NCBI GenBank assembly: GCA_021204285.1 | Contig: JAJPZP010000213.1 | Span: 1-11,494, forward strand | DNA length: 11,494 nt | DNA from: Lachnospiraceae bacterium | GTDB taxonomy: Bacteria; Bacillota; Clostridia; Lachnospirales; Lachnospiraceae | Direction: 5' to 3' | Shown here: one piece after another, positions 1 through 7,158 of the stretch | How the letters are laid out: each line of letters begins with the position of its first letter | Position numbering within the stretch: the first letter of the stretch is position 1 | Position numbers and translations under genes: made by a program | The notes under the pieces: generated by a model | Seen by the model: only the letters and a program-made list of their open reading frames with translations | Databases searched by the model: none | Told to the model about the DNA's origin: nothing

Positions 1-327
1 CTTTGCGGCCGTGAAAAGGGCGGTCTGTCCAGCCTCTCTCTTTTTACGGATCGAATGCCGCGAAAAGTGAGACTGGTGGTTGACGTACTCGTGATACTGT
101 TGTCCATTCTGTTTGCCGGGATCATGCTCTGGTTTGGGATACAGCGCTGTTTGACCCAGATCCGTTCGAATCGGACGACGTCGATCCTGCAGCTTCCGGA
201 GTGGTATTACAGTTCCTTTGTCCCTATAGGGGGAGCGCTTCTGATCCTGCATTTTATTGAAAAGATGGTGGACGATATTCAGGAGTGTATTTCGTGCACT
301 GATGGCGGGGAGGGGCCGGCGAGATGA
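1..327 (+). CDS. dctQ: TRAP transporter small permease (DctQ family), 5' end cut by window
   Basis: This is the small membrane subunit of a tripartite ATP-independent periplasmic (TRAP) transporter, which helps the large permease take up an organic acid using an ion gradient. The frame is open from base 1, so the gene starts before the window; the ATG at 55 is probably internal. Before it the frame reads REKGGLSSLSLFTDRMPRKVR, matching the family's middle region (usually K-G-G-H-x-x-V-D near a loop with R-x-P-x-K-x-R). Two hydrophobic segments follow: VVDVLVILLSILFAGIMLW, and one around SSFVPIGGALLILHFIEKM, as in the C-terminal half of DctQ. About 109 codons are present, against roughly 150-170 for the family. 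The TGA stop overlaps the dctM start in an ATGA junction, which suggests translational coupling. The family is assigned from helix layout and neighbours. Confidence 0.85.
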   Translation, partial: LCGREKGGLSSLSLFTDRMPRKVRLVVDVLVILLSILFAGIMLWFGIQRCLTQIRSNRTTSILQLPEWYYSSFVPIGGALLILHFIEKMVDDIQECISCTDGGEGPAR

Positions 328-1610
328 CGTACATACTGTTATTTGGACTTTTCTTTGTGCTGCTCTTTCTCAATGCCCCCATCTGCATCTGCCTCGGTAT
401 TTCCGCGGTGTGTTCGCTGCTCTACAACGGCACGAGCCTGACTGTGGTGGCGTCCAGCATCTACTCGGGTATCGCGAAATATCTGCTTCTGGCGGTGCCG
501 TTTTTTGTCCTGTCGGGCAACATTATGGCGAAAGCCGGTATCTCGAGGAGGCTGATCGCGTTTGTGGACGCCTGTTGCGGCCATATTCGCGGAGGTATTG
601 CGGTCGTGTGTGTCGTGGTCGCCTGCTTTTTTGGAGCCATCTCCGGTTCCGGGGCTGCCACGGTGGCGGCGCTGGGCGTGATCCTGATTCCTGCCATGAT
701 AGACCGTGAGGGATTCAGTGCGCCTTTTTCCACCGGAATTATGGCGGCCGCATCGTCGATCGCGATCATCATTCCGCCGAGCATTTCTTTTGTGGTTTAC
801 GCGTCGATCACAGGGGTTTCCGTCGGAAACCTGTTTATAGCGGGCATTATCCCCGGTATCATGATGGGGTTGGCGCTGATCGTGGTGGTAGAATTCACCG
901 CGAAAAAAGAAGGACTGAAGCCATCGCATGGATGGATGGGGCTAAGGCAGGTGTGGAAGACGTTTAAGGACGCTTTCTGGGGCCTCCTGATGCCGGTCAT
1001 TATCCTGGGAGGGATCTATGGAGGGATCTTCTCCACTACGGAAGCCGCTGCAGTGGCTGTAGTGTATGGGCTGTTCGTGGGGTTTGTCATCTATCGCGAA
1101 CTTGATCTGAAGACGCTGGCCTCGCTGTTTACGGACAGCGCTAAAACGACCGGGGGACTGATGCTGATCGTCGGCGCGGCAGGACTTTTTTCCTATGCCT
1201 GCACGGCGTACGGAATATCGAGTGGCGTGCAGGATATTCTTCTGAATGTCAGTGGAAATAAATATGTGTTTCTGCTGATTGTCAACATCGTATTTTTGAT
1301 TGCCGGATGTTTTGTGGACGCCAACTCCGCCATGTACATCTTTATCCCGATCATGGCGCCTGTAGCACAGGCTTTCGGGGTCAACATGGTTCATTTTGGC
1401 ATCGTGGCGACGGTCAACCTGGCGATTGGCCAGATTACCCCGCCGGTTGGCATGAATCTGTTCGTGGCGACCGGGCTGCGCCTGGAGGGGCACGAACCGG
1501 TTACGATCGCTCAGATTTCAAAAGCCGTCCTTCCCATGATCACGGCTGCCGCGATCGTGCTGTTGCTTGTGACCTATGTGGAGGGATTCTCTTTATTCCT
1601 GATTTCCTGA
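324..1610 (+). CDS. dctM: TRAP transporter large permease (DctM family)
   Basis: This is the 12-helix-type integral membrane subunit that moves the substrate. It has 428 residues, the normal length. It is hydrophobic throughout and carries family signatures: GAISGSGAATVAALG near residue 108, IPPS at 150-153 followed by VYASITGVSVGNLFIAGIIPG, an intramembrane Asp at 332 in CFVDANSAMYIFIPIMAP, and ITPPVG at 371-376. It starts at the ATG inside the ATGA overlap with dctQ and ends in TGA. The next gene, the binding-protein gene, begins 75 bases later, so the three form one transport unit. The ion used (Na+ in characterised members) and the substrate are not visible from sequence. The large open frames on the opposite strand here are shadows of this gene. 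Confidence 0.95.
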   Translation: MTYILLFGLFFVLLFLNAPICICLGISAVCSLLYNGTSLTVVASSIYSGIAKYLLLAVPFFVLSGNIMAKAGISRRLIAFVDACCGHIRGGIAVVCVVVACFFGAISGSGAATVAALGVILIPAMIDREGFSAPFSTGIMAAASSIAIIIPPSISFVVYASITGVSVGNLFIAGIIPGIMMGLALIVVVEFTAKKEGLKPSHGWMGLRQVWKTFKDAFWGLLMPVIILGGIYGGIFSTTEAAAVAVVYGLFVGFVIYRELDLKTLASLFTDSAKTTGGLMLIVGAAGLFSYACTAYGISSGVQDILLNVSGNKYVFLLIVNIVFLIAGCFVDANSAMYIFIPIMAPVAQAFGVNMVHFGIVATVNLAIGQITPPVGMNLFVATGLRLEGHEPVTIAQISKAVLPMITAAAIVLLLVTYVEGFSLFLIS

Positions 1611-1685
1611 GTAATGTCCGTTTATACATGTTGTGACTCGCATTTGCGTGCTCATATATTTATTCTGAAGGGAGAGGAAAAGAAA

Positions 1686-2798
1686 ATGAAGTATCGTAAA
1701 GTAGTGGCGCTTTCACTGGCGCTCGCAATGACAGCTTCGCTGGCTGCCTGTGGCAACAGCTCGTCGGGAGATTCTGCGGGCACCTCGTCGGAGACCACGG
1801 TAGAGGCCGGGGAGACAGAGGATACGGGGACAGCGACCGGGACCGAAGAGGGCGGCACGACATCGTTCGAGCCCATGACCTGGTCTGCGGCCACTTCAGG
1901 GGCGGACGGCTCCAACTTTGTGGCGGGACTTGAAAAATTTGGAGAGCTTCTGAGCGAGCGTACGGACGGAGCGATTACGCTCAATATCTTCCCATCTGAC
2001 CAGCTGACGAACGGCAACGCGGTGGACAGTCTTCAGGGAGAGATGGAAGGGACGATTGATGTGACCTTCCAGGCTGACGGCATCTGGAGTAATTTCGACG
2101 CGCGTTTTAACGTGCTGATTCTTCCGTTCCTGTTTACCTCTACGGATGAGGTGGATGAAAAGCTGTTCAATGGGGAAGGCGGAGCCTATCTGATCGACAT
2201 GCTGGAAAACGAACAGGGTGTCAAGTGCCTGGGTATCGGCGAGAATGGATTCCGCTATATCACGAACAGCAAGCACGAGGTCTGCACGCCGGACGATCTC
2301 AAGGATCTGAAGCTTCGCGTCGGTGGAAGCCCGATCCTGACCCGCACCTATGACCTGTGGGGTGTGGACTACACGACGGCAAACTGGGCAGAAGTGTATA
2401 CCGGCCTTCAGACTGGCCTGTATGACGGACAGGAGAACCCGGTAGCGGTAGCGCATGCGTCCTCGATTCAGGAGGTGCAGAGTTATGTGACCGCGTGGAC
2501 GGCTCAGTACAGCTGCATGTTCCTGACCATGAACATGGATCTTTACAACAGTCTCAGCGATGAGCTGAAGGAGATCGTGGATGAGTGCGGAGCGGAGGCC
2601 TGTGCCTATCAGGTGGAGCTGACCCGTCAGGAGTGCGAGGACTACCTGGAGGTGTGGGAAGAGGAATATGATATGCAGGTCCATTACACGACCGAAGAGG
2701 AGATCGCGATGTTCAAGGAGCTGTCCGATCCGATCTACGAGGAGGCCATGGAGGAGTATGGCTTTACCCAGGAGCTGATGGATCTTTTCATTGATTAA
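1686..2798 (+). CDS. dctP: TRAP transporter substrate-binding lipoprotein (DctP family)
   Basis: This is the extracytoplasmic solute receptor that captures the substrate and hands it to DctQM. I chose the ATG at 1686, not the in-frame ATG at 1614, because AAGGGAGAGG lies 8 bases upstream and the protein then opens with a lipoprotein signal: MKYRK, a hydrophobic stretch, then the lipobox LAAC with Cys22 as the lipidation site, followed by a Ser/Thr/Glu-rich tether to about residue 60. The binding domain (about 61-370) has the family marks: ENGFRYITNS, then P-D-D-L-K-D-L-K-L-R, with Arg211 as the likely carboxylate-binding arginine, and DGQENP at about 247-252. The length of 370 is slightly above average because of the tether. 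A substrate carrying a carboxylate is expected from the Arg; which one is unknown. It ends in TAA. Confidence 0.93.
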   Translation: MKYRKVVALSLALAMTASLAACGNSSSGDSAGTSSETTVEAGETEDTGTATGTEEGGTTSFEPMTWSAATSGADGSNFVAGLEKFGELLSERTDGAITLNIFPSDQLTNGNAVDSLQGEMEGTIDVTFQADGIWSNFDARFNVLILPFLFTSTDEVDEKLFNGEGGAYLIDMLENEQGVKCLGIGENGFRYITNSKHEVCTPDDLKDLKLRVGGSPILTRTYDLWGVDYTTANWAEVYTGLQTGLYDGQENPVAVAHASSIQEVQSYVTAWTAQYSCMFLTMNMDLYNSLSDELKEIVDECGAEACAYQVELTRQECEDYLEVWEEEYDMQVHYTTEEEIAMFKELSDPIYEEAMEEYGFTQELMDLFID

Positions 2799-2822
2799 AT
2801 TTTTCTGAGAAAAAATGTTTGT

Positions 2823-2860
2823 CGCCGCAGCTGTCCCTGTGCAGGGGGGTGGCTGCGGCG
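2823..2860 (+). other. GC-rich hairpin between dctP and the dehydrogenase gene
   Basis: A perfect 9-bp inverted repeat, CGCCGCAGC (2823-2831) and GCTGCGGCG (2852-2860), can extend inwards through CCC/GGG and G-U pairs. No T-run follows on the + strand, so it is not a canonical intrinsic terminator. It could be a partial terminator or an RNA-stability element that sets a higher level for the binding protein than for the enzymes downstream, which is common after binding-protein genes. That role is inference. Confidence 0.5.
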
Positions 2861-2927
2861 AATGTATAGCAGTGAGTGTAAAAAGCCGAAAAGGACAGAA
2901 AGCAGCGTTTTTGTGCCGGGGGAAACA

Positions 2928-3782
2928 ATGAAATTAGGAATGATCGGGATGGGAGTCATGGGACTTCCCATCGCAGAAAATCTTGTGAAGAAAAGTGGTC
3001 TGCAGGTTCTTGGCTATGATGTGGAGGTGGATCGGCGCATGCGATTTGCGCAGTGCAAAGGCATGCCTGTCCTGCACCCGGAAGAAGTCTATGAAAACTG
3101 TGGGATTGTTTTTTTCAGTCTTCCGAACAATAAACTGGTCGACGCATGCCTTGGCGAGGCGCTGGTGCATTGTCAGGACGGAGCAATTCTTGTGGATCTG
3201 AGTTCTTCTTATCCATCTGTGATAAAGGCGCATGAAGAGTCCGCCATCGCAGCGGGAGCGGGGCTTGTGGACTGCCCTGTCAGCGGGGGAGAGTCGGCCG
3301 CTACGGCCGGAACATTGTCCGCCATGTGTGGAGGAGCGGCGGAACATGTGGAGGCTGTCCGTCCTTATCTGCGGATGTTCAGCGGCAAGGTCACGCATAT
3401 GGGTGCGCTGGGCAGCGGCTATGCCGCCAAGCTTATCAACAATATGATCATCGGTGCAGAGATCGCCGCTGTGGCTGAGGCTTTTGCCTGCGCTCAAAGA
3501 GCAGGGCTTGACGGAAAGCTTCTGTTTGAGGCCATCCGGGATGGCGGGGCCGGCAGCTGTGTGCTGGAGGTCAAAGGACCAAAGATGCTGGATCATGATT
3601 ATTCTGCCAGCTCCCGGCTTTCGATCCATCTCAAGGATCAGAAAAACGCGTTGTTGCTGGCAGGGGACATCGGCGCGAGGACGCCCATGCTGGAACAGGC
3701 TACGCGGCTCATGGAGCAGATGGAGCAGGCGGGACGCGGAGCTGAGGATGTGGCGGCACTTATCGATCTTTTTTTGCCGTAA
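2928..3782 (+). CDS. NAD-dependent beta-hydroxyacid dehydrogenase (3-hydroxyisobutyrate dehydrogenase-like)
   Basis: This is a soluble 284-residue oxidoreductase of the beta-hydroxyacid dehydrogenase family, which interconverts a 3-hydroxyacid and its semialdehyde (3-hydroxyisobutyrate, tartronate semialdehyde, sulfolactaldehyde and relatives). I chose the ATG at 2928: GGGGGA lies just upstream and the Rossmann strand then starts at residue 3. The ATG at 2862 would add 22 unrelated residues. Visible motifs: GMGVMG at 7-12; Asp31 at the end of the second strand (GYD), favouring NAD over NADP; substrate loop DCPVSGG at 115-121; catalytic Lys168 in AAKLINN; and a C-terminal helical domain with KDQKNA. 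It lies between the TRAP genes and the E1/E2 genes, so it probably acts on the imported compound or a product of it. The exact substrate cannot be assigned, so no gene symbol is given. It ends in TAA. Confidence 0.9.
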   Translation: MKLGMIGMGVMGLPIAENLVKKSGLQVLGYDVEVDRRMRFAQCKGMPVLHPEEVYENCGIVFFSLPNNKLVDACLGEALVHCQDGAILVDLSSSYPSVIKAHEESAIAAGAGLVDCPVSGGESAATAGTLSAMCGGAAEHVEAVRPYLRMFSGKVTHMGALGSGYAAKLINNMIIGAEIAAVAEAFACAQRAGLDGKLLFEAIRDGGAGSCVLEVKGPKMLDHDYSASSRLSIHLKDQKNALLLAGDIGARTPMLEQATRLMEQMEQAGRGAEDVAALIDLFLP

Positions 3783-3872
3783 TATACGAAAATCAGCTGT
3801 CAGCGGCAGAGGGGAAACACAGGAAAATGAATCAATGCGGGCGGGCTGATCGCATGAACAGGAGGGATATCT

Positions 3873-4868
3873 ATGCAGGAAGAAAAGACCTATGACAGGC
3901 AGTTTTTGCTGAAATTGCTGGAAAATATGTGGATGATCCGAAAATTTGAGGAGACCGCGGGAGACTGCTTTACAAAAGGTATGGTTAGCGGAAACCTTCA
4001 TATTTGTGTCGGCCAGGAGGGTCTGGTGGCGGGGGCGAACTCGGCGCTGGAACCATCAGATTATATCACGGCCAGTCATCGCGGACACGGTCATTGTCTG
4101 ATGAAGAGCGGGGACGCCGACCGCACAATGGCGGAGCTGTTCGGAAAAGCTGACGGCTTCTGCGGCGGACGCGGCGGCTCCATGCATGTCAGCAGAGTAG
4201 AGAGCGGTCTTCTGGGAGCGAACGGCATCATCGGAGGAGGTATTCCGATCGCTACCGGTTCAGCGCTGGCTTCCAGCTTGAAGGGCGACGGTGCAGTGAC
4301 AGTCGCGTTTTTTGGCGACGGCGCTGCCAATCAGGGATGTTTTCACGAGTGTATCAATATGGCCGCAGCCTGGAAGCTGCCGGTGATCTATTTCATCGAA
4401 AATAATGGCTATGCGGTCTCGGTGCCGATCAATACGGTGACGAACACCGCCGACCTGGCGGAGCGTGCAAAAGGTTACAATATTCCAGGGATCGTTGTGG
4501 ACGGCACTGATGTGTTGGAGGTCTATGAGGCCACAAAACAGGCGGTGGACCGGGCGCGCGCGGGAGAGGGTCCGACGCTCATCGACTGCCATGTCTATAA
4601 GTTTATCGGACATTTCGTGGGAGATCCGGCTGCTTATATTCCTCAGTCCTACAAGGACGCGGCGCATGAGCAGGATCCCATCGGAAAATTCAGAAAGTAT
4701 CTGCTGGATCACGGAATCGCCACTGTGGAGGAGATGGACGTCATTGAGCAGAAAGCCGCGGCGAAGATCGAGCACGCGAAGGAGTTTGCCATCCATGCGC
4801 CGGCGCCGGAGGGCAGCGCGGTACTGGACAACAATTATTCCTCTGATAATGAAAGGAGTGTCCGCTGA
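3873..4868 (+). CDS. acoA: Thiamine diphosphate-dependent dehydrogenase E1 alpha subunit (acetoin dehydrogenase-like)
   Basis: This is the alpha half of the E1 component that, with the beta subunit, uses thiamine diphosphate to cleave a 2-oxoacid or acetoin and pass the acyl group to lipoyl-E2. It has 331 residues. Visible marks: SHRGHGH near residue 69, the CGGRGGSMHV loop, the diphosphate/Mg motif GDGAANQG starting at 148 and ending in NNGYAVS at 177-183 (the classic GDG...NN motif), and a late loop FIGHFVGDPAAY. That last loop resembles acetoin dehydrogenase E1 more than the GHSMSDP form of pyruvate dehydrogenase; this comparison is from memory, so the acoA label is tentative. The start is supported by AGGAGG (3860-3865) 7 bases upstream. 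Its TGA overlaps the E1-beta ATG by one base (TGATG), so the two subunits are translationally coupled. Confidence 0.88.
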   Translation: MQEEKTYDRQFLLKLLENMWMIRKFEETAGDCFTKGMVSGNLHICVGQEGLVAGANSALEPSDYITASHRGHGHCLMKSGDADRTMAELFGKADGFCGGRGGSMHVSRVESGLLGANGIIGGGIPIATGSALASSLKGDGAVTVAFFGDGAANQGCFHECINMAAAWKLPVIYFIENNGYAVSVPINTVTNTADLAERAKGYNIPGIVVDGTDVLEVYEATKQAVDRARAGEGPTLIDCHVYKFIGHFVGDPAAYIPQSYKDAAHEQDPIGKFRKYLLDHGIATVEEMDVIEQKAAAKIEHAKEFAIHAPAPEGSAVLDNNYSSDNERSVR

Positions 4869-5845
4869 TGAGAACAATTACGATGATCGCCGCTGTTCGT
4901 GAGGCAATCGAAGAAGAAATGAAGCGCGATGAAAATGTTATTATGCTGGGCGAGGACATCGGCGAGATGGGAGGACCCTGGGGATCGGCAAAGGGACTTC
5001 TGGAGGAGTTTGGCCCGGGGCGCATCATTCAGACGCCTATCAGCGAGTGGGGCTTTACCGGTATTTCCGTGGGCGCTGCCGTGCGCGGGATGCGCCCGAT
5101 CGCAGAACTTATGTACAATGATTTTATTTCTGTCTGTCTGGACCCGATTATGAATCAGGCAGCGAAGATGTGTTATATGACGGGTGGTCAGGTGTCTGTG
5201 CCGATGGTGCTGCGCGCTCCGACCGGAACGGGTCGTCGAGGAGCCGCCCAGCATTCTCAGAATATGGAATCGCTTTTTGCGCATATTCCGGGATTGAAAG
5301 TGATCGCACCGTCATGCCCGCAGGATGCCAAGGGACTTCTGAAGTCCGCGATCCGGGATGATGACCCGGTGATCAGCCTGGAACACAAGTTTCTCTATCC
5401 TCAGAAGGGCGAGGTGGACGACAGCATCGAGACGATTCCGCTGGGGGTGGCGGACGTCAAGCGCGAGGGAAGTGATGTGTCTATCATTACATGGAGCCGC
5501 CAGGTTCAGTTTTCTCTCGAAGCTGCGGAGAAGCTTGCCGGGAGAGGAATAAATGCCGAGATCCTCGATTTGCGCACGCTGGTGCCGCTGGACTGGGAGG
5601 CGGTCTGCAGGACTGTGTGTAAGACGCATCGGGCTGTGATCGTGGAGGAGGATGTCCGTCGCTGTGGCTTTGGCGCGGAGATTGCCGCGGAGATCGGTGA
5701 GAAGCTTTTCGATGAGCTGGATGCGCCCGTGGTGCGGGTGGCCAGCCTGAACAGCAGCGTTCCCTTCGCTCCGGAACTGGAGGAAGAAATTTATCCACAT
5801 CCGGAGACAATCGTCCGTGCGGTCACTGAGCTTCTGGAGCAGTAA
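4868..5845 (+). CDS. acoB: Thiamine diphosphate-dependent dehydrogenase E1 beta subunit (acetoin dehydrogenase-like)
   Basis: This is the beta half of the E1 heterotetramer, with a pyrimidine-binding domain and a C-terminal transketolase-type domain. Its 325 residues are the usual length. Visible marks: GEDIGEMGG near residue 27; the cofactor-activating Glu60 in PISEWGFTG; AELMYNDFI; the conserved active-site His129 in AAQHSQNMESLFAHIPGLKV; and the C-terminal domain with DLRTLVPLDWE and VIVEEDVRRCGFGAEIA. These are standard for E1-beta of pyruvate, branched-chain and acetoin complexes and do not separate the substrates. It starts in the one-base overlap with the alpha gene, with AAAGGAG upstream, and ends in TAA 11 bases before the E2 start. 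It should be made in equal amounts with its partner. Confidence 0.9.
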   Translation: MRTITMIAAVREAIEEEMKRDENVIMLGEDIGEMGGPWGSAKGLLEEFGPGRIIQTPISEWGFTGISVGAAVRGMRPIAELMYNDFISVCLDPIMNQAAKMCYMTGGQVSVPMVLRAPTGTGRRGAAQHSQNMESLFAHIPGLKVIAPSCPQDAKGLLKSAIRDDDPVISLEHKFLYPQKGEVDDSIETIPLGVADVKREGSDVSIITWSRQVQFSLEAAEKLAGRGINAEILDLRTLVPLDWEAVCRTVCKTHRAVIVEEDVRRCGFGAEIAAEIGEKLFDELDAPVVRVASLNSSVPFAPELEEEIYPHPETIVRAVTELLEQ

Positions 5846-5859
5846 GGAGGTGCGTTTTG
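5844..5859 (+). promoter_or_regulatory. Ribosome binding site fixing a TTG start for E2
   Basis: AAGGAGG at 5844-5850 begins inside the E1-beta TAA stop. It lies 6 bases ahead of TTG at 5857, which opens the lipoyl domain in frame. The first in-frame ATG comes six codons later and would cut into the domain's first strand, so TTG is the better start. Confidence 0.75.
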
Positions 5860-7023
5860 ATTTCTGAGGTCAGGATGCCCCAACTGGGCGTTACGATGGA
5901 AGTAGGTATGGTCTCCGAATGGTACAAGCAGGAGGGAGATCCTGTGAAGGTCGGCGAAGCGCTGCTGAGCGTGGAGACGGAAAAGATTCTGAGTGATGTG
6001 GAAGCGGAGGCGGATGGAATCCTGCTCCACATCATCGCGCATGAGGATGAGGAGGTACCCGTGCAGGGGCTTCTGGGCGTCATCGGCGCACCCGGGGATG
6101 TCTGGAGTGAAACTGGGGAGGGTGGAGTCGCTGCGCAGACAGAACGGGAGGCTCCGGATGGCCGTGTCAAATCCTCTCCGCTCGCGAGGAGGACGGCGGC
6201 CGGACTGGGTGTGGATATCGCTCAGATCCCTGGTTCCGGTACCTCCGGCCGTGTGCATGAGAGGGAGGAGCTTCCGTATCATCAGCAGCAGGAGCGCACA
6301 GTGCCTGCGGGACGTGAAGGGAAAGAGGCGGATTACGGTGATGTCCGGAAGCGCATGAGTTCCGCGCGGAGGATTATCGCGCAGCGGATGACCGAGAGCC
6401 TTCTCACCGCGCCGCAGGTCACGCTGATGAGAGAGGTAAATGCCGATCGTCTGCTGGAGCTTCGGCATGAGATCTGCTCCGAACTGCCGCAGGACTTCCG
6501 GGTCAGTATCAACGATCTTCTGATTAGACTTCTGGCGGTTGCTGTTGAGCGGGAGCCGGCGCTGAATGTTTCTGTAGACGGAGACGAACTGATCTATCAC
6601 AGGGATATCAATATCGGAGTCGCGGTCGCTCTGGAGGACGGTCTACTGGTCCCTGTGGTGAAAAACGCCAACAAAAAGGGGATAAAGGCCATCGCTGAGG
6701 AGACTGCGGAACTGATTGGAAAGGCGCGTTCCGGAGGACTTTCCCCCGACGAGCTGAAAGGCGGTACGATCACGATCAGCAATCTCAGGAGTTTTGGTGT
6801 GGATGGCTTTACGCCGGTAATCAATCTCCCTGAGGCTGCGATTATGGGAATCGGACGGATCGTGAAGAAGCCCATTGTGGGCGAGGATGGAAGTCTGCGC
6901 GCCGCGAACATGATGACGCTGAGCCTGACCTTTGACCACAGGGCGGCTGATGGCGCCGAGGCGTCCAAACTGCTGGAGAAATTCGCGAAGCTGATAGAGA
7001 AGCCGGGTTGTGCCCTGCTCTGA
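5857..7023 (+). CDS. acoC: Dihydrolipoamide acyltransferase E2 component, one lipoyl domain
   Basis: This is the core acyltransferase: its lipoyl arm takes the acyl group from E1 and the catalytic domain moves it to coenzyme A. It has 388 residues in three parts. Residues 1-78 are a biotinyl/lipoyl domain with Lys43 in VETEKI as the lipoylation site. After a linker, residues about 105-140 are an E1/E3-binding domain (SSPLARRTAAGLGVD, then GSGTSGRV). Residues about 160-388 are the catalytic domain, starting KRMSSARRIIAQRMTES and ending with the active-site motif DHRAADG, with His361 and Asp365. All key residues are present. Neither an E3 (dihydrolipoamide dehydrogenase) gene nor a lipoate ligase gene lies in the window, so those must come from elsewhere. 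The gene ends in TGA 35 bases before a strong terminator, so it is last in its operon. The acoC symbol follows from E1 and is tentative. Confidence 0.88.
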   Translation: MISEVRMPQLGVTMEVGMVSEWYKQEGDPVKVGEALLSVETEKILSDVEAEADGILLHIIAHEDEEVPVQGLLGVIGAPGDVWSETGEGGVAAQTEREAPDGRVKSSPLARRTAAGLGVDIAQIPGSGTSGRVHEREELPYHQQQERTVPAGREGKEADYGDVRKRMSSARRIIAQRMTESLLTAPQVTLMREVNADRLLELRHEICSELPQDFRVSINDLLIRLLAVAVEREPALNVSVDGDELIYHRDINIGVAVALEDGLLVPVVKNANKKGIKAIAEETAELIGKARSGGLSPDELKGGTITISNLRSFGVDGFTPVINLPEAAIMGIGRIVKKPIVGEDGSLRAANMMTLSLTFDHRAADGAEASKLLEKFAKLIEKPGCALL

Positions 7024-7058
7024 TCTTTATCTGATGGCGGAGGAAGCCGCATAAGAAG

Positions 7059-7109
7059 AGCTGTTGTTTCGTAGATGTGAATGATCTACGGGACGGCAGC
7101 TTTTTCTTT
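7059..7109 (+). terminator. Strong intrinsic terminator after the E2 gene
   Basis: Arms at 7059-7076 and 7084-7101 can pair over 18 bp without a mismatch if G-U pairs are allowed, with a 7-base loop (GTGAATG) and the run TTTTTCTTT starting at the foot of the stem. This is a textbook Rho-independent terminator. It separates the metabolic cluster from the sporulation operon, which must therefore have its own promoter. Confidence 0.93.
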
Positions 7110-7110
7110 G

Positions 7111-7138
7111 TCATAAAACCTGTCCCTCTTCATATATT
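7111..7138 (+). promoter_or_regulatory. Candidate sigma-E promoter for the spoIIIA operon
   Basis: TCATAAA (7111-7117) and CATATATT (7131-7138), separated by 13 bases, resemble the sigma-E -35 and -10 elements (consensus roughly A-T-A and CATA-x-x-x-T), and spoIIIA is a known sigma-E operon in Bacillus. The site fits between the terminator and spoIIIAA. A start point 6-8 bases downstream would give a very short leader, about 13-15 bases, with the ribosome binding site near its 5' end. Confidence 0.5.
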
Positions 7139-7158
7139 GAGACAAGGGGACGAGAATC

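Noticed and set aside
1009..1032. Short tandem repeat GGAGGGATCTAT/GGAGGGATCTTC
   Set aside because: It encodes the GGIYGGIF stretch of a DctM membrane helix in frame; ordinary coding sequence.
1614..1685. 24-residue N-terminal extension of DctP from the ATG at 1614
   Set aside because: It would bury the lipoprotein signal; the ribosome site and lipobox both support the ATG at 1686.
1896..2684. 262-codon open frame on the minus strand opposite dctP
   Set aside because: It mirrors the coding periodicity of dctP and has no recognisable product.
2862..2927. 22-residue N-terminal extension of the dehydrogenase from the ATG at 2862
   Set aside because: It starts right after the hairpin with no good ribosome site, and the family begins directly at the Rossmann strand.
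3827..3895. Possible 22-codon leader peptide before E1-alpha (ATG at 3827)
   Set aside because: It has only a weak AGGA upstream, overlaps the E1-alpha start, and shows no regulatory codon run or attenuator structure.
2934..4001. 355-codon open frame on the minus strand
   Set aside because: It lies opposite the beta-hydroxyacid dehydrogenase gene and the start of E1-alpha, crosses the gene boundary, and has a composition rich in His, Ser, Arg and Cys with no recognisable domain. It is a shadow of GC-rich coding on the other strand.
5791..6600. 269-codon open frame on the minus strand opposite E2
   Set aside because: The + strand frame carries a complete lipoyl domain and acyltransferase; the reverse frame is His/Arg/Ser-rich with no family features.
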